This document shows positions 1 through 12,200 of a DNA stretch of 64,000 nucleotides, piece after piece; positions within the stretch are counted from its first letter, which is position 1; every line of letters begins with the position of its first letter. Under the pieces are notes generated by a model that was not told the origin of the DNA, searched no databases, and saw only the letters and a list, made by a program, of their open reading frames with translations. Origin of the DNA: Mallotus nudiflorus (lineage: Eukaryota > Streptophyta > Magnoliopsida > Malpighiales > Euphorbiaceae); NCBI GenBank assembly GCA_947683625.1, contig CANTUR010000069.1, forward strand, positions 434,001 through 498,000. The letters run 5' to 3'. The position numbers were made by a program, and so were the translations under genes.

Positions 1-284
1 GTTCCTCTACTGAAGCATCTGCTGTACAAGGGGCATCGCCTGATTCAATGCTGCTAGACCTTGATTAATCCCTGCCAGTCCAGCTGCAAAGGCTGTAGGG
101 TCAACAACTGGGGCTTCAGGCTCGACTAGCTGCTGATCAGGAATCTCAGCTGCAGCTACCCTGGCTCAACCTCTACCTCTACCTTTACCCCTACGACGTG
201 GAGCAGAAAGGGGAGCCTCATCGTGCACAGACTGCTCATCTAGCCTAAGGGTCGGATCAACATCTGGGTCGGTACACACCTCAT
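1..284 (-). pseudogene. gag N-terminus of chromovirus L (broken, cut by window edge)
   Basis: The minus strand from the ATG at 282-284 reads into a Ty3/gypsy gag N-terminus. It shares an arginine/glycine-rich stretch and a segment like AGINQGLAALNQAMP with the gag copies at 23235-24125 and 10409 onward. The frame meets a TAG within about 15 codons and shifts later, so it is a fossil. The ATG was chosen because all three gag copies start at this point, directly after a splice-acceptor-like pyrimidine tract. The rest of the element lies beyond the left edge. Confidence 0.7.
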
Positions 285-440
285 TCTGAAAGGAAGACAA
301 GGAAAATTGAATTCAAAATGGGGTAAGAATATTTAAAGCAACGCGGAATTAGATAAAAGAACATCTCAAAGACAATTATCAATCCTAAAGCTGCAGTAGT
401 TACACAGAAAGACAGACATAGACAGTTAATCGAACTTATG

Positions 441-452
441 CTCTGATACCAA
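441..452 (-). promoter_or_regulatory. primer binding site (initiator tRNA-Met type), element L
   Basis: Read on the minus strand this is TTGGTATCAGAG, complementary to the 3' end of plant initiator tRNA-Met. It lies 3 bases from the LTR end at 456, as in elements P and M, and fixes the orientation of the element as minus. Confidence 0.85.
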
Positions 453-1072
453 CTTTGTCACGACCCGAACTCGAGGGCACGTGACCGGCACTAGGGAATG
501 GGTAGGCATAAGGCCCCCGAAACCTGTAGTAAGCCTAAAAGAAAAGAAAATAAAGTCATTCATATTTTAAATTTTAATTAAAAATAGAACATGTTATCAA
601 ACTGATTTTTCTCAAAATACATAAATTCAATTGCTTAATAAAAATGTGTTTCAACATCTCATATTATAAATTGAATTTATGTCTTATACATAAATGTGTT
701 TCGTACAAATAAACTACATAGTTAAGTTTAAACCATACAAATCCTCAATACATATACTACTGCAGCATCCTAGATTAATACACAGTACAGCTTACAATGA
801 CCTACATAAAATAGCCAGTGAAGAAGAAATCCGGCGTAGAGGTAGTCTGAGGTCGAACTCCCAAGCTCCTGAAAAAAAAATAAATTGAGGGGAATCAGAC
901 CTCACTAAGTAAGTCAATAAAAGAGCTGTACGGTTTGAAAACCTTTTTGAAACTAATACGTTTATAGTGAAAATAATTTATAATATATAATTATAGCTTT
1001 TGAAAAATCTCGGTAGAACCCTAAACCCAAATCTAAATGGCCAACCGGGCCCACTTATTCCAATTAGACTAC

Positions 1073-1255
1073 CGGTCCCCGAGAGCAAAAGCATCAACCG
1101 AGGCACCCAGCCGTAGTCATTCACTTAATCCAAATATATGGCACTGGCGGTCCCCGAGAGCAAAGGCATCAACCGAGGCACCCATCCCAGTCCATTTTAA
1201 CCTTACAAATCACTGGCGGTCCCCGAGAGCAAAGGCTTCCACCGAAGCACCCGTC
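1073..1255 (-). repeat. LTR-internal ~70-bp tandem repeat, 3 units
   Basis: Three units begin near 1073, 1146 and 1214, each with the core CCCCGAGAGCAAA followed by a GCATCAACCGAGGCACCC-like stretch. The same repeat occurs in the LTRs of P, M and the fragment at 15119-15591. It lies inside the predicted leader intron. The plus-strand ORF here is only a shadow of the repeat. Confidence 0.75.
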
Positions 1256-2067
1256 CCAGTTTAACTTTCACCAATCATTATTATTACGGATCCATCTCTC
1301 AATCTCTACCATGTGCACATAGTCCTGGTGAATCCCACCAGGTAGCCCGTTCTACCAAAATTTCTCAAATCGATTTTAAATAAATAAAATGCATTTAAAT
1401 CATAAATAATAACATTAAATTAAATAAATCATATAATCAATATAATAGAAATACGAGCGCATGCATTCTTTAAATAAACACACGCACAGATCGTTCTATT
1501 GACTTACAGGATGAATGCGAAGGCTGAAGACCACGCGTCTGCCTCGGCCTCACGGCTTCTGCTCCGAGACGATCTAAAAGGAAATAATAATAATCGACTT
1601 TAAAAACATGACTAAGGAATCGAAATCAGAAATCAACAAAATAATAAAATTCCAAACTGACTCGAGGAAAACCGGACGAGGCTCGACAGACAGGATTTAA
1701 CCTAACTAACGGTAGGAATTTTACGGATATCACGTTTTACGAGAAAATCTACCGAAATTTCGGCAGAATCTCCTCTGTAAAACGAATATCTCTCTACCAA
1801 AGGTAGAGCCAGACCTGCATAGAAAATGCACTACCAATATACACAACCATTAACACTCGAGTCGGGCTCCCAAATTACAAATTGCCCCGACCGAGATCAC
1901 AACTCAAACAAATATCAAAAGTTAATAATATTTATTTCTCCAATTACACATACTCAAATAAATAACATATATAAAATCTTAATTATCCAAGGTTAAACAA
2001 TTAAATTTTTATTCCATTACCAACAATTATAATTATAATTATTATCCAAATTAAAACCTTTGTAATG

Positions 2068-2070
<3 letters not shown>

Positions 2071-2120
<50 letters not shown>
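2071..2120. repeat. (TA)n microsatellite
   Basis: An uninterrupted TA run inside the LTR of element L. Confidence 0.9.
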
Positions 2121-2123
<3 letters not shown>

Positions 2124-3208
2124 TATTTGAAATTCAATATCTAAAATTTACTCTACTTAAGTGATTATATCAATTAATTTATAAAAATTATCTAAACCCT
2201 TTAAATATTAATAAAACTAATTAAAATATATATTTATCATATTTAGTGTAAAATTACATTTTTACCCCTAGTATATATATAAATTACATAATGTGCTATT
2301 TATACAAAAATTTTCCTTAAAATTATCTAATCATCTAAAACTTATTTTTCTCAAGATAAATTCCTCCCAATATTATTAAAAATTTAATCAACCAACAATA
2401 TTTCTCCCAATAATATTATTTATCCCAAAATCAATTTTTGGCATAAACTCAAATATATTTATAAAAATAGTATAAAAAACTCAAAAATTATAGTTTGAGT
2501 TCTAAAATTTATATTATTCACTAATAACCTCATTTATCAAATTTTCACAATTTATAACCATAATTTTCAAAATTAGCCTAATTATTTAATTTTGACATAA
2601 AGTATAGAAATTCCTAAAAATTGTATAATGTTCTAAAAATTCAATAAAAATTTGTTTTACTCAAAATAATTAATAACAATCACCCTAGTTATGAATTATA
2701 CTCAAATTACTATCAAATAAAGCCAATTAAATACTAAAAAATTTCTGGAAATTCAATTTAATTACCAAAAATTTCAAGAAAATTAAAAACAACTTTAAAT
2801 GCATGCTAAACAACCCTAACTAACCTAGGTTTACCAAGATCGAAGAAGGGAATGGAAGAATTGGGCGAGCACTACTCACCACCTAGCAGCTGGACAGAAC
2901 AGAGGGAGGAGAAAGACCTGCTGCCACCGGAGAAGATGGGGAGATGGAGCAGCTCAGGAGGAGGCGGAGGGTAGCTTGACACCACCAGGAGATGGCACGA
3001 CAGAAGGTCGAAGCTGGGCAGAACGAGGAGATACAGAGCTGCTGCAGCGCGAGGAGAGGAAGGAGCTGCTTCGCGAGGAAGAGGAAAGCAGCTACTGAAA
3101 CACTCCAGCAAGCTTCACCCACAGTGGCAATGGCACTCTCAGGCGAAGAAGAAGGTGGCGCAGTGACGGAAGAGGATGAGGAATTGGTCTTCTTTGGGTT
3201 TTCTGGTG

Positions 3209-3339
<131 letters not shown>

Positions 3340-3769
3340 CCACTAATATATATATAATATACTTATTATACTGTATTATAACTATATGCATATATACTAT
3401 ATATATATATACCATATATAAATATATATATATATACACAATGTGTATTCAAGTATAATAGTGTACATATGTATATATAGTTATATATATATCTATATTA
3501 TATATGTATATGTATGTAAACATATACTACATGAAAATGTATACATATATATACACATGTATATAATTATACTTTATACTATATTATATATATATATATA
3601 TGCACACATATGAATTGATATGCACATTTAAACTAATATTTAACCTAAAATATAATGTTAACACAATTATATTTTAATATAATGCAAATTAACTATTACT
3701 AGTACTATTTGAGAAAAATTATGTCCCTTTTTATTTAAATAATTATATATATATATGTAGGGTATTACA

Positions 3770-4928
3770 ATATTTCTCTTAATTATTTTATTTTATAATA
3801 ATTTTTTGATATATGTAATATTTTTAGTATTATATTCTATCATTTTATTAAAAATTATAATAAAAAATTTAAATTAAGCTTATCATCAAAATAAATTTCT
3901 TATCATGTATAAATAGTTAAAATGTTAATACAACCAAAAAATAAAATAAATATTGCATAACTATATTAATAGAGAAATACAACAAAGTTCTAATAAAATT
4001 TTAATAATATAAATCGAATGCATTGTAAACTAACATAACAAATTAATAAATAGTTCTTAGTGATTACAATATAAAAACTATTCAATTAGAGTACATTAAT
4101 TGCATTCAAATTATAAATAATTAAATAATTTTTCAAGTTATTATTTATTGTTATGAAAAGTATATTTTTATATCTTAATCAAATAATAAAATATAATTAT
4201 TTTAAATTGAGGATAAATGAGGCATTTAAATTGTAAACAAAGTCAAAACGGAATGCAATTATTAACAAGAGTGTTAAAAATCTCCTCTTTAATGATTTAA
4301 AGTGCATGTGCTCTTGCATATTAACAATAAAAATTAAAATGACGAAAACCTCGCAGCAAATATAATTTAGATTAGATATTTTTTGCTTTATGTCATATAA
4401 ATCCTTTTATTTATTTATTTTTTTTCTCTTCTTCGTATTAATCTATTTTTTATGTTTTCTCTTCTTCGTATTTCTTTAATGTTTTCACATTTACGTCAAT
4501 TATATGTCGATAACACTAATCTAATCTTTAAAATAGTTTTACTTTTATATTTCTTTCATATTTTCATATTTCTCTTTCTGTCTATTAAAATATTTTTACT
4601 CATTTGTATTGCATTAATAATTATTTGTTCTTTTAATTTTGAAACAATTTTTTCAATTTATATTTTTATTGAGAATATTTTTTAAAGAAAATTACATTTT
4701 TTTAGCTAATAAATTGATTAAAATTGATGATTTCATGGTTAAAATCACTTTAGGATTAAATTTATTTTGTTTTGTTTAATTTTATTGACCAAATGCCAAA
4801 TAAGTTTTCATTTATTTATTTTTTGTATCTTTTTAATTTGGAGATAGTTACTATCTTGAATGGAAATCTACTTCCTGATTTTGAGTCACCTATAAATAAA
4901 TAGAGATAGATTTTAAATTCAAAATGAG

Positions 4929-5002
<74 letters not shown>

Positions 5003-5601
5003 AATTTCATATTTAATTATACTTATTATAATTTTTAATCTAATTTTAATTTCAAATTTAATTTTAATTTTAAAATTTATTTTAAAATATATATTATCTA
5101 CAATATACATAACACACGTATAAACAACTAGTTTTTTTTTTATTATTATTAATTTATAACGATTATGGTCTGTATGAGAGCATTTAACCACATTGTAAAG
5201 TGAAAAAAAAAAAAAAAAAAAAAAATCTCCCAATGGCCTTTGCAATACTTTTTTCTACCTCTATGTACCTTCAACCAATATAACAGTCATTTTATAGGCT
5301 ATCTACATACAGAAAATTAATCTTCTGTTTTCTAACTCCAATTTTCTGGAGTTTTATTTTTTTATGAAAAATAATAGAAAATATGAAATTTTATGTTAAT
5401 TTTATACATTGAAAAAAACTATTTTCCAATTTATAATAAATTAATTTTTCTAGCTCTTTATATTAAATTATTAGATAATTTTGTAATTAATTCAATTATT
5501 TTTGTAGTTTAATAGATATAGATTAAAAATATTAAAATAATAATTTTTTTATAAAAAATTTATTTAATTATAATAAATGTCAATATATAAAAGGAATTTA
5601 C

Positions 5602-5632
<31 letters not shown>

Positions 5633-6933
5633 ACCATGAAATAAGGTGAAACTAGAAAAAGTAGAAAAATATTATTACTAACATCTAAAATATAGAAAAA
5701 CATAATATAATAAGTTAAATAAAGTAGGAGAAAGTGTCTGGGTGAGATTTGAAGGTTGGTACAATTAAAATTTTTCGTGTTTTCTAACTAGAAAACATAA
5801 TTTTTTTTTTTATTTGAAGAAAACAATGGAAAGCTTTTTAAATGAAGCTTTCAAATTTATATTTAATTTTAGAAAACTCAAAAAATTATATTATTTAGAA
5901 AATTTTAGAAAACTATTTAACATGTATAAGAAATTCTAATTTTCATTTTCAATAGAAAAATTTTCTAGAAAAAACACCTCCAGGTTCAACTCATGTTCAC
6001 CACATAATGTATCTAACTCGAACTACCAATTGGGTACATTTGTTTCTATTTTCTTTTCGACCATACATACATATATGCTTTGATATTTCTATTATAGTCC
6101 AAACAATAAAATTTTATTTAGCTTTTTTTTTTTTAATTAGAAAAATTAAGAGTATATTTGGTTTAAATGAATTTTATAAAATTTTATACAATTCAATTAC
6201 AAATTCAAATAAGTGTGTATGGTTTTAATGAAAATTTTATAAAATTTATTTCCAATTCTAACTTTTTTAATTCTGTAAAATTATTTAACATTAAATCCAT
6301 TTTTATTGATAAAATATGTTTGGTTCAAATAAATTTATTTCATTTACAAATAAATTTTATTTAAAAATAAAATAAATTTTTTATAGAATTAAACAAATAT
6401 AGATTTTGAGCATTTTTATATAGCTTTTTACTAATACATTTTTCATTATTATTGAATTATTTTGTATTTTATCACTATGAGTAGCCCAGTTACTAAACTG
6501 ATGATGTTTATTAATAATAAATAATTAATTAAAAAATGTGTAATATTATTAATTTGTAATGGTGCTGTATACTTTGTTAATAATTATTAATGGATAATAA
6601 AATATATTTTCATTAAATAGTGATAAAGTAAAATAAAATAAAAATAACTAAAAAATCAAATCAAGTGACTATATAATTTTTCATTTGTAATAATATGAAA
6701 AGAATACATAAATTTGAATAACAAAATTAAAAAGGTGGACTATAAAAAGACAAAAAAAAAAAAAAAAAAGGATTTGACCCAAAACTTGTCCACAATTGGC
6801 TTTGGGTACATTTTAGATTGTTTGTCTTAATTAATGGGCAATTGCCTGCACGCTATAAGAGATGATGATTTTGCTAATTTTTCCAACAGTTATGGTTCTG
6901 GATTTTACGATTTATCTTAAAAATCCGTGCACG

Positions 6934-6978
<45 letters not shown>

Positions 6979-7235
6979 CTTATTTAAGATCACACATATT
7001 TCATTTTATGTAAAGCAATCTAATTTTATTACATTTAAAACATTATTCTTCATTTTTATTAAAAATTATATCTTTTATTCTAATTAAAATATTCTTATTT
7101 TTTCAACTATTTCCTATTTGTTCTTTTATTTCACTTTTAAAAATTTATATGTTAAATTATTAAAATTTAAAATATTTTTAAAAATATATTAAAAAACCTT
7201 ATTTTAGAATACACATCTTTTATTTTATATAAAAC
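3770..7235. other. AT-rich spacer without a recognisable gene
   Basis: I see no supportable gene. The stretch holds (TA)n runs at about 4932-4998, 5607-5631 and 6939-6974, an A-tract at about 5203-5225, and a possible MITE at 6148-6403. Short ORFs here are low-complexity and lack protein-like composition. Confidence 0.7.
6148..6403. mobile_element. possible MITE
   Basis: The left end (GTATATTTGGTTTAAATGAA) resembles the reverse complement of the right end (CTATATTTGTTTAATTCTAT), giving imperfect terminal inverted repeats about 250 bp apart around AT-rich sequence. No clear target duplication was found. AT-rich DNA can produce such symmetry by chance. Confidence 0.25.
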
Positions 7236-7594
7236 TGTAATAACCGATATTTTAAATAACATAAATATATTTTGAGATATGCAGTATTAATAAAATTTTA
7301 AATTTTATTTATATATTATTATTAATTGTGTATCTTTTTCATTTATTTTATTTTAAAAATTTTATTTACGTAAAATAACTTATTCGGAAACTTTAGTATT
7401 TAAAAATATTAAAGATATTAATAATACTATTGTCACTATTATTATGATTATTATTTTTGTTATTGATTATTATTATTATTATTAATTATTATTATTATTT
7501 CTATTATTATTAATATTATTATTTTAACTGGGGTTATTCTAGTATTATTGTATGTTATTAGTATTATATTATATTATGTGTACTTGAGTGTGTT

Positions 7595-7610
7595 TATATA
7601 TATATATAAA
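7595..7610 (+). promoter_or_regulatory. LTR promoter TATA tract, element P
   Basis: TTATATATATATATAAAG lies about 30-40 bases before the pyrimidine-rich leader. The same arrangement (TATA tract, then CT-rich leader) is seen on the minus strand of M and S. Its activity is inferred. Confidence 0.5.
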
Positions 7611-9364
7611 GTATAAAGAATAGTCAAAAACTTGGTCAACCCCCTACCCACCCTATCTTTCTTCTTCTTTCCTTTTCTCCTCTCCTTCCCGTTTTCTTCC
7701 CCTCACTGTGCAAACCCGAACCAGGAGCCACCCACGCCTCACCGGACCGCCACCACTCACCACCATCATCTTCCTCCTTCCTCTAGATGTCGACTATCGT
7801 TAATGACCTCGCCTGAAGCCATCGAAACTCACGTGAAGCAACAACAACTGAGTGGAAGCTCACATCGTCGACGTTGACTCCGATGGACCTAGCTTGTGCT
7901 CTTGGGCTTGCTGGACTCCTTGAGCTATGGTGAGTCCATTTCTAAACTCCATTGAAGTCCAATCTCCCTTAGTTTTGAGTTCTAGCGAGTTTTTTTGTTT
8001 ATGTCCATTTAGCATTTCATATTTTTATTTAATTTTTGGCTTTGATCCATGGATTTTCTCTTTAGTAATGTTGTTTAGAATAGCTCAAGCTTCTCAACAA
8101 TAATTTTTGTGTATTTTTTATTTAATATGAATAATGGGTATTTTTGAATATTTTAATAATATAAATTGAATCTTTGTTAATTTTGTTAATTAATTATTTG
8201 TGGTGAAATTTTGATTTAGTTAGTGTTAGTAATTTAAGTTAGTAATTTTAGTATTAATAAAATAATATTTAGTGAATTTATATAATTTTTGAGAAATTAT
8301 TAGTACTATGTGATTTTTGGAATTATAGGTTAATTGTGTAATTTTGTTGAAAATATAGTTAAATAATATGTTTTAAATGATTTTAGAATTTTATAGGGTC
8401 TTAAAATAATTTTTATAAATTATTTCCTATTTTTAACTAATTAATATTAATTTTCAAAAATTATATTCAAATAATAAATTATTTACTATTTTTGTGATTA
8501 AATGGGTTTTTAACTAATTTTATAATATATTTAAACTAATTGAATATTTAAATGTGAATTTGACTATTTATATTGAAAAATTGAATTTTTATAAAATTAT
8601 ATAAATTATTTGAGATTTTTATTAACTATTGTGAAAAATATTTATATTTAGTGTTTTGAGGTTTAAATAAATTATGTTGTGGCATTTTAATTATTTTTGT
8701 GGATTTTTTAAGGATTTTAATATATTTTTATTTAATATTTATTTTTATCGCGTATTGTGAATCTCAGTTGGGAATTAAGTAGTTCGAGGTTCCAACCCGA
8801 GGTGTTGAGCTATTATGAAGTTTATAAGTATATTTTTCTTGCAGGATCGACTCTATTGTTAGTAGAGAGATGTCCATTTTACAGAGGAGACTCTGCTGAA
8901 TTTTTGGTAGATTTATCGTAAAACGTGACATTGAGTTGATCATAAGTTTTGAATTCTGGGTTTGAGTCAAATCTTCTTTAGAAATTCTAAAAGTTAGGGT
9001 TTCTATATTTTTTATAGTCATTTTTATTTTCTGTCATTTAGTCGTCCCTCTGGTTGCGTTTACTTGTCGAGGTCAGACACGACGTAGCAACGGAGCGCAT
9101 CCATCTTGTAAGTTAATATTCGATTTGCATGTTGGCACAAAATTCTGATGAATTTAAATTTCATGAGATTCAGGTCGGTATTCTTTAAATGATGTTGCAT
9201 GACTTAATTTATAGTTTGTTTATTTTATTTTATTTATTGTAATTTTTTTGTTTTATTTATCTACATTTATTTTAAATAAACTATGGTAAAATGAGCTACC
9301 TGATGGGTTTCATCAGGATTGTGTGCGCATCGGTAAAATATTGGGTTACATTGATTGTAGTAGT

Positions 9365-9550
9365 AGGCTGAAGGTCTAGTGATGTTTTGCTCTCGAACAC
9401 CGTCAATAATATAATATTTGATTATATTTAATAAATCACTGGGGCCGATGGTTTGGTGATGCTTTGCTCTCAGACACCGCCAGTGATATTGGATTAAGTG
9501 ACATGATTGCAGTTGTGCATCCTGGTGATGCTTTGCTCTCGGGATCCAAC
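9365..9550 (+). repeat. LTR-internal ~72-bp tandem repeat, element P
   Basis: Three units share TGGTGATGCTTTGCTCTCGG-like cores near 9378, 9452 and 9522. They are the plus-strand counterpart of the repeats at 1073-1255 and 24977-25232. Confidence 0.75.
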
Positions 9551-10228
9551 AGTTTTGGATATAAGTGAGCAATGATTATTAGAATTAAGGATTAGGGTTC
9601 TACCTAGTATTTATACTAATGTTTTAAAAGTATTGAAAAAAATTATTTCCTCATTTTGAAAAATGAATTTCTTATATGTATATCAAATGATTTGAATAAA
9701 ATTATAAATATATTATATTTTCATAAAAACCTATTTTAAAGAAGATTTTCAAACCGCATTCAATTTTTTTATTAGCTTACTCAATGAGGTCTGACTCCCC
9801 TCAACTTATTTTTTTTTGGGAGTTTGGGAGTCTTTTGTAGACCTACTTCCCTACGCCGAGTAGCTTTCTCACTGGCTATTTTATATAGGTCTACATAGTT
9901 TGTGTTTGTAATGCTATTTGTGTACGCCAGTAGAGAAATTATATAACTGCACACTTTAATTTGGATATTATGTATTTGAGATTTATGCATTGAGATATTA
10001 TTTTATATAATTGATTTATTACTATATTATGTATGATGATGTTATGGTTTATTTAAATTGAGAAAAATTAATTTGATAATGTGCATGATTTAATTATTGC
10101 ATTGTAAAGTTTTAAAGGTAAAATGTTCCGTGTTTTTCTTTTAAGGCTTACTACAGGTTTTGGTAGCTTTAAACTTTTCCATTCCCTAGTGCCGATCATG
10201 TGCCCCTTGGGTTCGGGTTGTGACAAAG

Positions 10229-10241
10229 TTGGTATCAGAGC
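10229..10241 (+). promoter_or_regulatory. primer binding site (initiator tRNA-Met type), element P
   Basis: TTGGTATCAGAGC directly follows the LTR end plus AAG. It would prime reverse transcription from initiator tRNA-Met. Confidence 0.9.
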
Positions 10242-10408
10242 TTTGGCTCATTTTTCATGCTTTTGATTATCGATGTCTATCTTTTCTCATGTTACTATAG
10301 TACTTAGGTTATTAACTGTCACTTGTTGATTTCCTTATCCTTAGGATTCTGCATTTGTGTCTGTGTTCTTATTTTTTTTTTAAATTTGGGTTTTCTTGTC
10401 TTTTTAGA

Positions 10409-11530
10409 ATGAGGCATGCTCATAATGCCCTTACTGCTAATGCAGAGCATAATGACAGTGAACAATCATTTTAGGATGAGATTGCCCCTCGACCTAGAGG
10501 TAGGGGCAGAGTTAGAGTAGCAGCAGCTCAAAGGTAGGAACAACCTCAAGTAAAGCTTGAGATTCTAGCAGTAGATCCTGCGACTAGCATAGCAAGCATT
10601 AATTAGGGCTTAGCAGCTCTTACTCAGGAGATGTCTATAGTGCAGCAAATGCTTCAACGATAGAATCAGGAGATGTCTGATGTAGATGATGCATTATTAT
10701 ACTCCAGGGTTGGACGAGTTCATTTTAATGGTACTGGAGATGCACTAGATTTTATTAACACCATTGAGTCCAGAACCATATAAGAGTATTCTGATTATCA
10801 GAGGATAATGATTGTAAAGTTATTTGTCTCAGTAGCAGCTCAGGATTGGTTTATGCAGTCCATCCAGCCCTTCAAGACCACGATGACTTGGTTGAGTTTT
10901 AAGGAGCAATTTATGAGGTTCTTCTGTCCTTCATCTATGAGAGAGAACTATAGATGGCAACCGCTTAATATAGATAAGAGAGATCGATCAATTGAGGACT
11001 ATAATTAGGAGTTCTACATATTAATAAGACATGTTGAGGATGTAAGGCAGGATGTTGGTAGAGCAGTTGAGCTATATGTGACTGGGTTAGGCCTAGCTTA
11101 TATTAGCATTCAACAAGAGGGTCATAGTTTAGAGAGTGTTATGGAGCAGGCGAGACAGTTAGAGCGGAGACCTATCCAACATGGCACCATACCTGACCCT
11201 TATAATAGTGGCATTGTCAGATCTGTTCAGAGGGTGCAACAGCCAGCACAAGTACTTAATTAGTAGGTTCTTCTCAATATAGCAAATAGTTCATAGCACA
11301 TCAGACTAGTAGGCACCATTTTGCTTAGGATCACATGAGTAGTAGAGCTGCTAGATTTGGTGGTAGTACCAGTAGCAGCAGTGGACAGAGCTCCAGACAT
11401 GGTAGTTCTGGGTCTGGAGCTAGTGCGTGTGCCACATGTGTGTGAATGCATCAGGGTCCTTGTCACTTAATGGCAAAAGTATGTTTCAAATGTGGTTAAT
11501 TTGGACATTTTGCTAAAGCCTATTTGAACT
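10409..11530 (+). pseudogene. gag of chromovirus P (broken)
   Basis: Gag packages the element RNA. The frame begins MRHAHNALTANAEHNDSEQS and continues into the gag core (GDALDFINTIES, AAQDWFMQSIQPF, MRFFCPSSMRENYRW, AVELYVTGLGLAY). It ends near a zinc knuckle at about 11486-11530 that has lost its last cysteine and carries a stop where M has a CAG codon. At least six in-frame stops interrupt it; one example is CAG to TAG in RQN near 10660. The start was chosen because the three gag copies in the window share it. Confidence 0.75.
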
Positions 11531-11764
11531 ATGGATTCTAGTCGTCCTTTGCTCAGGGATCTTCACCTTCTGTTGTCCAGCCTTTGCAGCAGGTGCCTCA
11601 GTAGTATCAAGTACCCATGTACCCTCAGCAGCGACCAATTCAGTTTGCGAGTCAGCAAGGCCGAGGTAAAGGACATACTCAGTCGTTTACCTCGCAACAA
11701 TCAGGATGTGGATAGGCTAGAGTCTTTACTTTGGCTCCTCAAGATGCATAGACATCCAATGTAC

Positions 11765-12200
11765 TGGTAGCAGGTATTATTCCAGTCTTTTGTTCTGAGG
11801 CTAAAGTTTTATTTGATCTAAGTGCTACGTATTCTTTTGTGTCTCCTTTATTTGCTTTAAAAGTAGCTTATCTTCCTTCCAAAATATAGTTTCCTTTGTC
11901 TATTTTGACTCCGCTTAGTGATGATTTGGAAATGGACATCTTCTTTCCATCTTGTCCTGTGTTGGTTAAAGGTAGGGAGTTATTGGCAAACTTAGTCCTT
12001 CTGGATGTGATTGAGTTTGATATGATTCTGGGAATGGATTGGTTGTCCCAATATTATGCTTTTGTGGACTGTCGAGCGAAGGAAGTAATTTTCAGAATTC
12101 TAGGTAAAGAGGTATTCAGATTCAGATGTAATGAGAGTCCCATACCTCGTAACCTTATTTCTGTTATTACAGCTAGGAAGATGCTTAGTAGAGGGTATCA
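11765..12200 (+). pseudogene. protease region of chromovirus P (broken)
   Basis: The aspartic protease cleaves the gag-pol polyprotein. The segment holding the active site reads LFDL(stop)SATYSF, where the family has an LFDxGATHSF-type sequence, so the D-[ST]-G core is lost although the Asp remains. Downstream hallmarks are clear: DVIEFDMILGMDWLSQYYAF and the FVDCRAKEV continuation. A further stop precedes the first long open stretch at 11896. Confidence 0.7.

Larger units (their letters stand above)
286..2879 (-). other. predicted leader intron of chromovirus L
   Basis: On the minus strand a GTGAGT donor (2874-2879) ends a GC-rich leader, and a pyrimidine-rich acceptor ending in CAG (286-287) stands directly before AATGAGG, the gag start. 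The same pair of sites is found at the same places in elements P and M. The intron would be about 2.6 kb and would contain most of the LTR and the primer binding site. The intron is inferred; only the motifs, their conservation and the drop in GC content at the donor are seen. Confidence 0.5.
7236..10225 (+). repeat. 5' LTR of chromovirus P (3.0 kb)
   Basis: The LTR runs from TGTAATAACC at 7236 to GGGTTGTGACA at 10225, with TG...CA ends, followed after AAG by the tRNA-Met primer site. It contains in order an AT-rich U3, a TATA tract, a pyrimidine-rich GC-richer leader (about 7640-7929), a GTGAGT donor, a long AT-rich segment, the ~70-bp repeat and the GAGGTCTGACTCCC segment. Related to the LTRs at 456-3769 and 24303-27216. 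The matching 3' LTR survives only as 15119-15591. Confidence 0.85.
7930..10407 (+). other. predicted leader intron of chromovirus P
   Basis: Donor ATG|GTGAGT at 7930 marks the change from GC-richer leader to AT-rich sequence. The acceptor TTGTCTTTTTAG ends at 10407, and the next bases are AATGAGG with the gag ATG at 10409. Length is 2478 bp. Splicing would join a ~300-nt LTR leader to gag and remove the primer site. Elements L and M have the same two sites. Splicing itself is inferred. Confidence 0.5.

Noticed and set aside
1073..1255. CRISPR-like repeat spacing in the LTR
   Set aside because: The inter-repeat sequences are related to each other and the repeat is found in every LTR copy.
1037..1264. 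ORF with three RSPRAKASTEAP repeats
   Set aside because: It is the plus-strand shadow of the LTR-internal tandem repeat of a minus-strand element, without protein homology that I recognise.
4816..5245. ORFs over the TA run near 4932-4998
   Set aside because: Low-complexity translation of microsatellite and A-tract sequence.
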